DNA of 5,470 nt from Micrococcaceae bacterium UBA7136. Lineage in GTDB: Bacteria; Actinomycetota; Actinomycetes; Actinomycetales; Micrococcaceae. The notes beneath the pieces were generated by a model that was given only the letters and a program-made list of their open reading frames with translations, was not told where the DNA came from and did no database searches. This document shows positions 4,821-5,470 of this stretch, one piece after another. The stretch spans positions 1-5,470 of the forward strand of contig DKXC01000043.1 in assembly GCA_002492045.1 (NCBI GenBank), written 5' to 3'. The position numbers and the translations under genes are program-made. Within the stretch, counting starts at the first letter, position 1. Each line of letters starts with the position of its first letter.

Positions 4821-5470
4821 ATGGCTCAAGAGACAGCACGAAGCCGCAAGAGCAAGACCGCTAGTAAGCGCCGGACGACGTCCAAGGGCAGGTCCGCTAG
4901 GGGCGCTACCCGCCAGAGCGCCCCACAGGAAACTAACGCCCTGGTACGGGCCCTGGTATCGGCCTGGCAGTCCCTGGCCTACCTGGTAGGTGGAGCTATC
5001 CGCCGGATGGGCACCCTCCGTACCGATGTTGAGCTGGATCAGCGGCGGGACGGCGGGGCCCTGCTGGTGCTGACCATTGGCCTGCTGACGGCCGGGGTTG
5101 AGTGGTGGGGCTGGCGGTCTGTAGCCGGTCAGGAGCTGGCCTGGTACGAGTGGCCTCTGCACATCTGGCATGTGATTATGGGGGGTCTCTTTGGCCAAGG
5201 TGCCCTGCTGGTGCCTATTCTTTGCCTGATTTTTGCGATCCGGATTTTCCGTCATCCCCTTGAGGTGGCTACTAATAATCGGATTGCCCTGGGCATGGTC
5301 TTTATGCTGGTCTCGGCCTCTATGATGGGGGCCAAGGTGGCGGGTTACCCTTCCTTCTCGGATACTTTTGAGGCCTTCTGGGGTGGGGGCGGCACGGTGG
5401 GCGTGCTGGTTGGCACCCCGGCCAGCCGGATTGTAGGTGGGGTTTCTGCCTTGGAGTGGCTGGTCATCGG
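4821..5470 (+). CDS. ftsK: DNA translocase FtsK, N-terminal membrane domain (partial)
   Basis: The first 216 codons are present and the gene runs off the right edge. FtsK anchors at the division septum and pumps DNA so that chromosome termini are cleared and dimers resolved with XerC/D. The visible part is the poorly conserved N-terminus: a basic, disordered-looking tail (11 Lys/Arg in residues 1-36), then membrane segments at about 78-98, 122-143 and 153-173, with a fourth starting near 190. The element RRDGGALLVLTIGLL (75-89) followed by EWWGW and the segment around LVPILCLIFAIRIFRHP are like actinobacterial FtsK, and the position after rnj supports this. The motor and gamma domains are not in view. 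ATG 4821 is the first possible start, since an in-frame TGA lies at 4800-4802. The Shine-Dalgarno is weak: AGAGAAG touches the start and GAGG at 4801-4804 is 16 bases away. Confidence 0.9.
   Translation, partial: MAQETARSRKSKTASKRRTTSKGRSARGATRQSAPQETNALVRALVSAWQSLAYLVGGAIRRMGTLRTDVELDQRRDGGALLVLTIGLLTAGVEWWGWRSVAGQELAWYEWPLHIWHVIMGGLFGQGALLVPILCLIFAIRIFRHPLEVATNNRIALGMVFMLVSASMMGAKVAGYPSFSDTFEAFWGGGGTVGVLVGTPASRIVGGVSALEWLVI

Noticed and set aside
4794..5255. 153-codon reverse-strand frame opposite ftsK
   Set aside because: It has a Pro/Gln-rich, non-family-like composition and lies opposite the clear FtsK N-terminus.
1..5470. Mobile element, phage remnant, CRISPR or defence system
   Set aside because: No long or terminal inverted repeats, spaced repeats, transposase or integrase motifs were seen. 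All genes are typical housekeeping actinobacterial genes in a known order.

Overview
The window looks like a chromosomal segment of a moderately GC-rich actinobacterium (roughly 60% GC by eye). The case rests on gene order and protein type: dapB, a small membrane/TPR protein, dapA, RNase J and ftsK run in one direction, a neighbourhood known from Mycobacterium and Actinomyces-like genomes. The DapB and DapA sequences resemble actinobacterial versions, and FtsK has the actinobacterial type of N-terminus. A member of the Actinomycetales/Actinomycetaceae is my best guess; genus cannot be read from the sequence.

Layout. Positions 1-376 (minus strand) hold the N-terminal 125 codons of a membrane acyltransferase of the OafA/YrhL (acyltransferase-3) family, cut by the window edge. 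Positions 377-571 are a 195-bp divergent intergenic region with three short odd-centred palindromes and two copies of GGTAAAAA 42 bp apart. On the plus strand follow dapB (572-1324), a four-helix membrane protein with one C-terminal TPR (1334-1948) and dapA (1963-2889). The gaps of 9 and 14 bp suggest one operon. A strong imperfect hairpin (2907-2941) sits at the dapA/rnj junction. RNase J follows (2988-4700, taking an internal ATG rather than the longest frame), then a 120-bp spacer with stacked hairpins, and finally the first 216 codons of ftsK (4821 to the window edge).

How the genes work together. DapA and DapB catalyse consecutive steps of the diaminopimelate/lysine pathway: aspartate semialdehyde plus pyruvate to hydroxytetrahydrodipicolinate, then its reduction. 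The membrane/TPR protein between them has no known function. RNase J (mRNA decay and rRNA processing) and FtsK (septal DNA translocase) are housekeeping genes that share the locus but not the pathway. The acyltransferase may modify a cell-surface glycan or lipid; its substrate is not visible.

No mobile element, CRISPR array, tRNA or rRNA was seen, and no new multi-gene system is evident. The points most worth a second look are the hairpin in the RNase J leader, the uncharacterised TPR membrane protein inside the dap operon, the altered lysine-site residues of DapA, and the short palindromes in the divergent promoter region.
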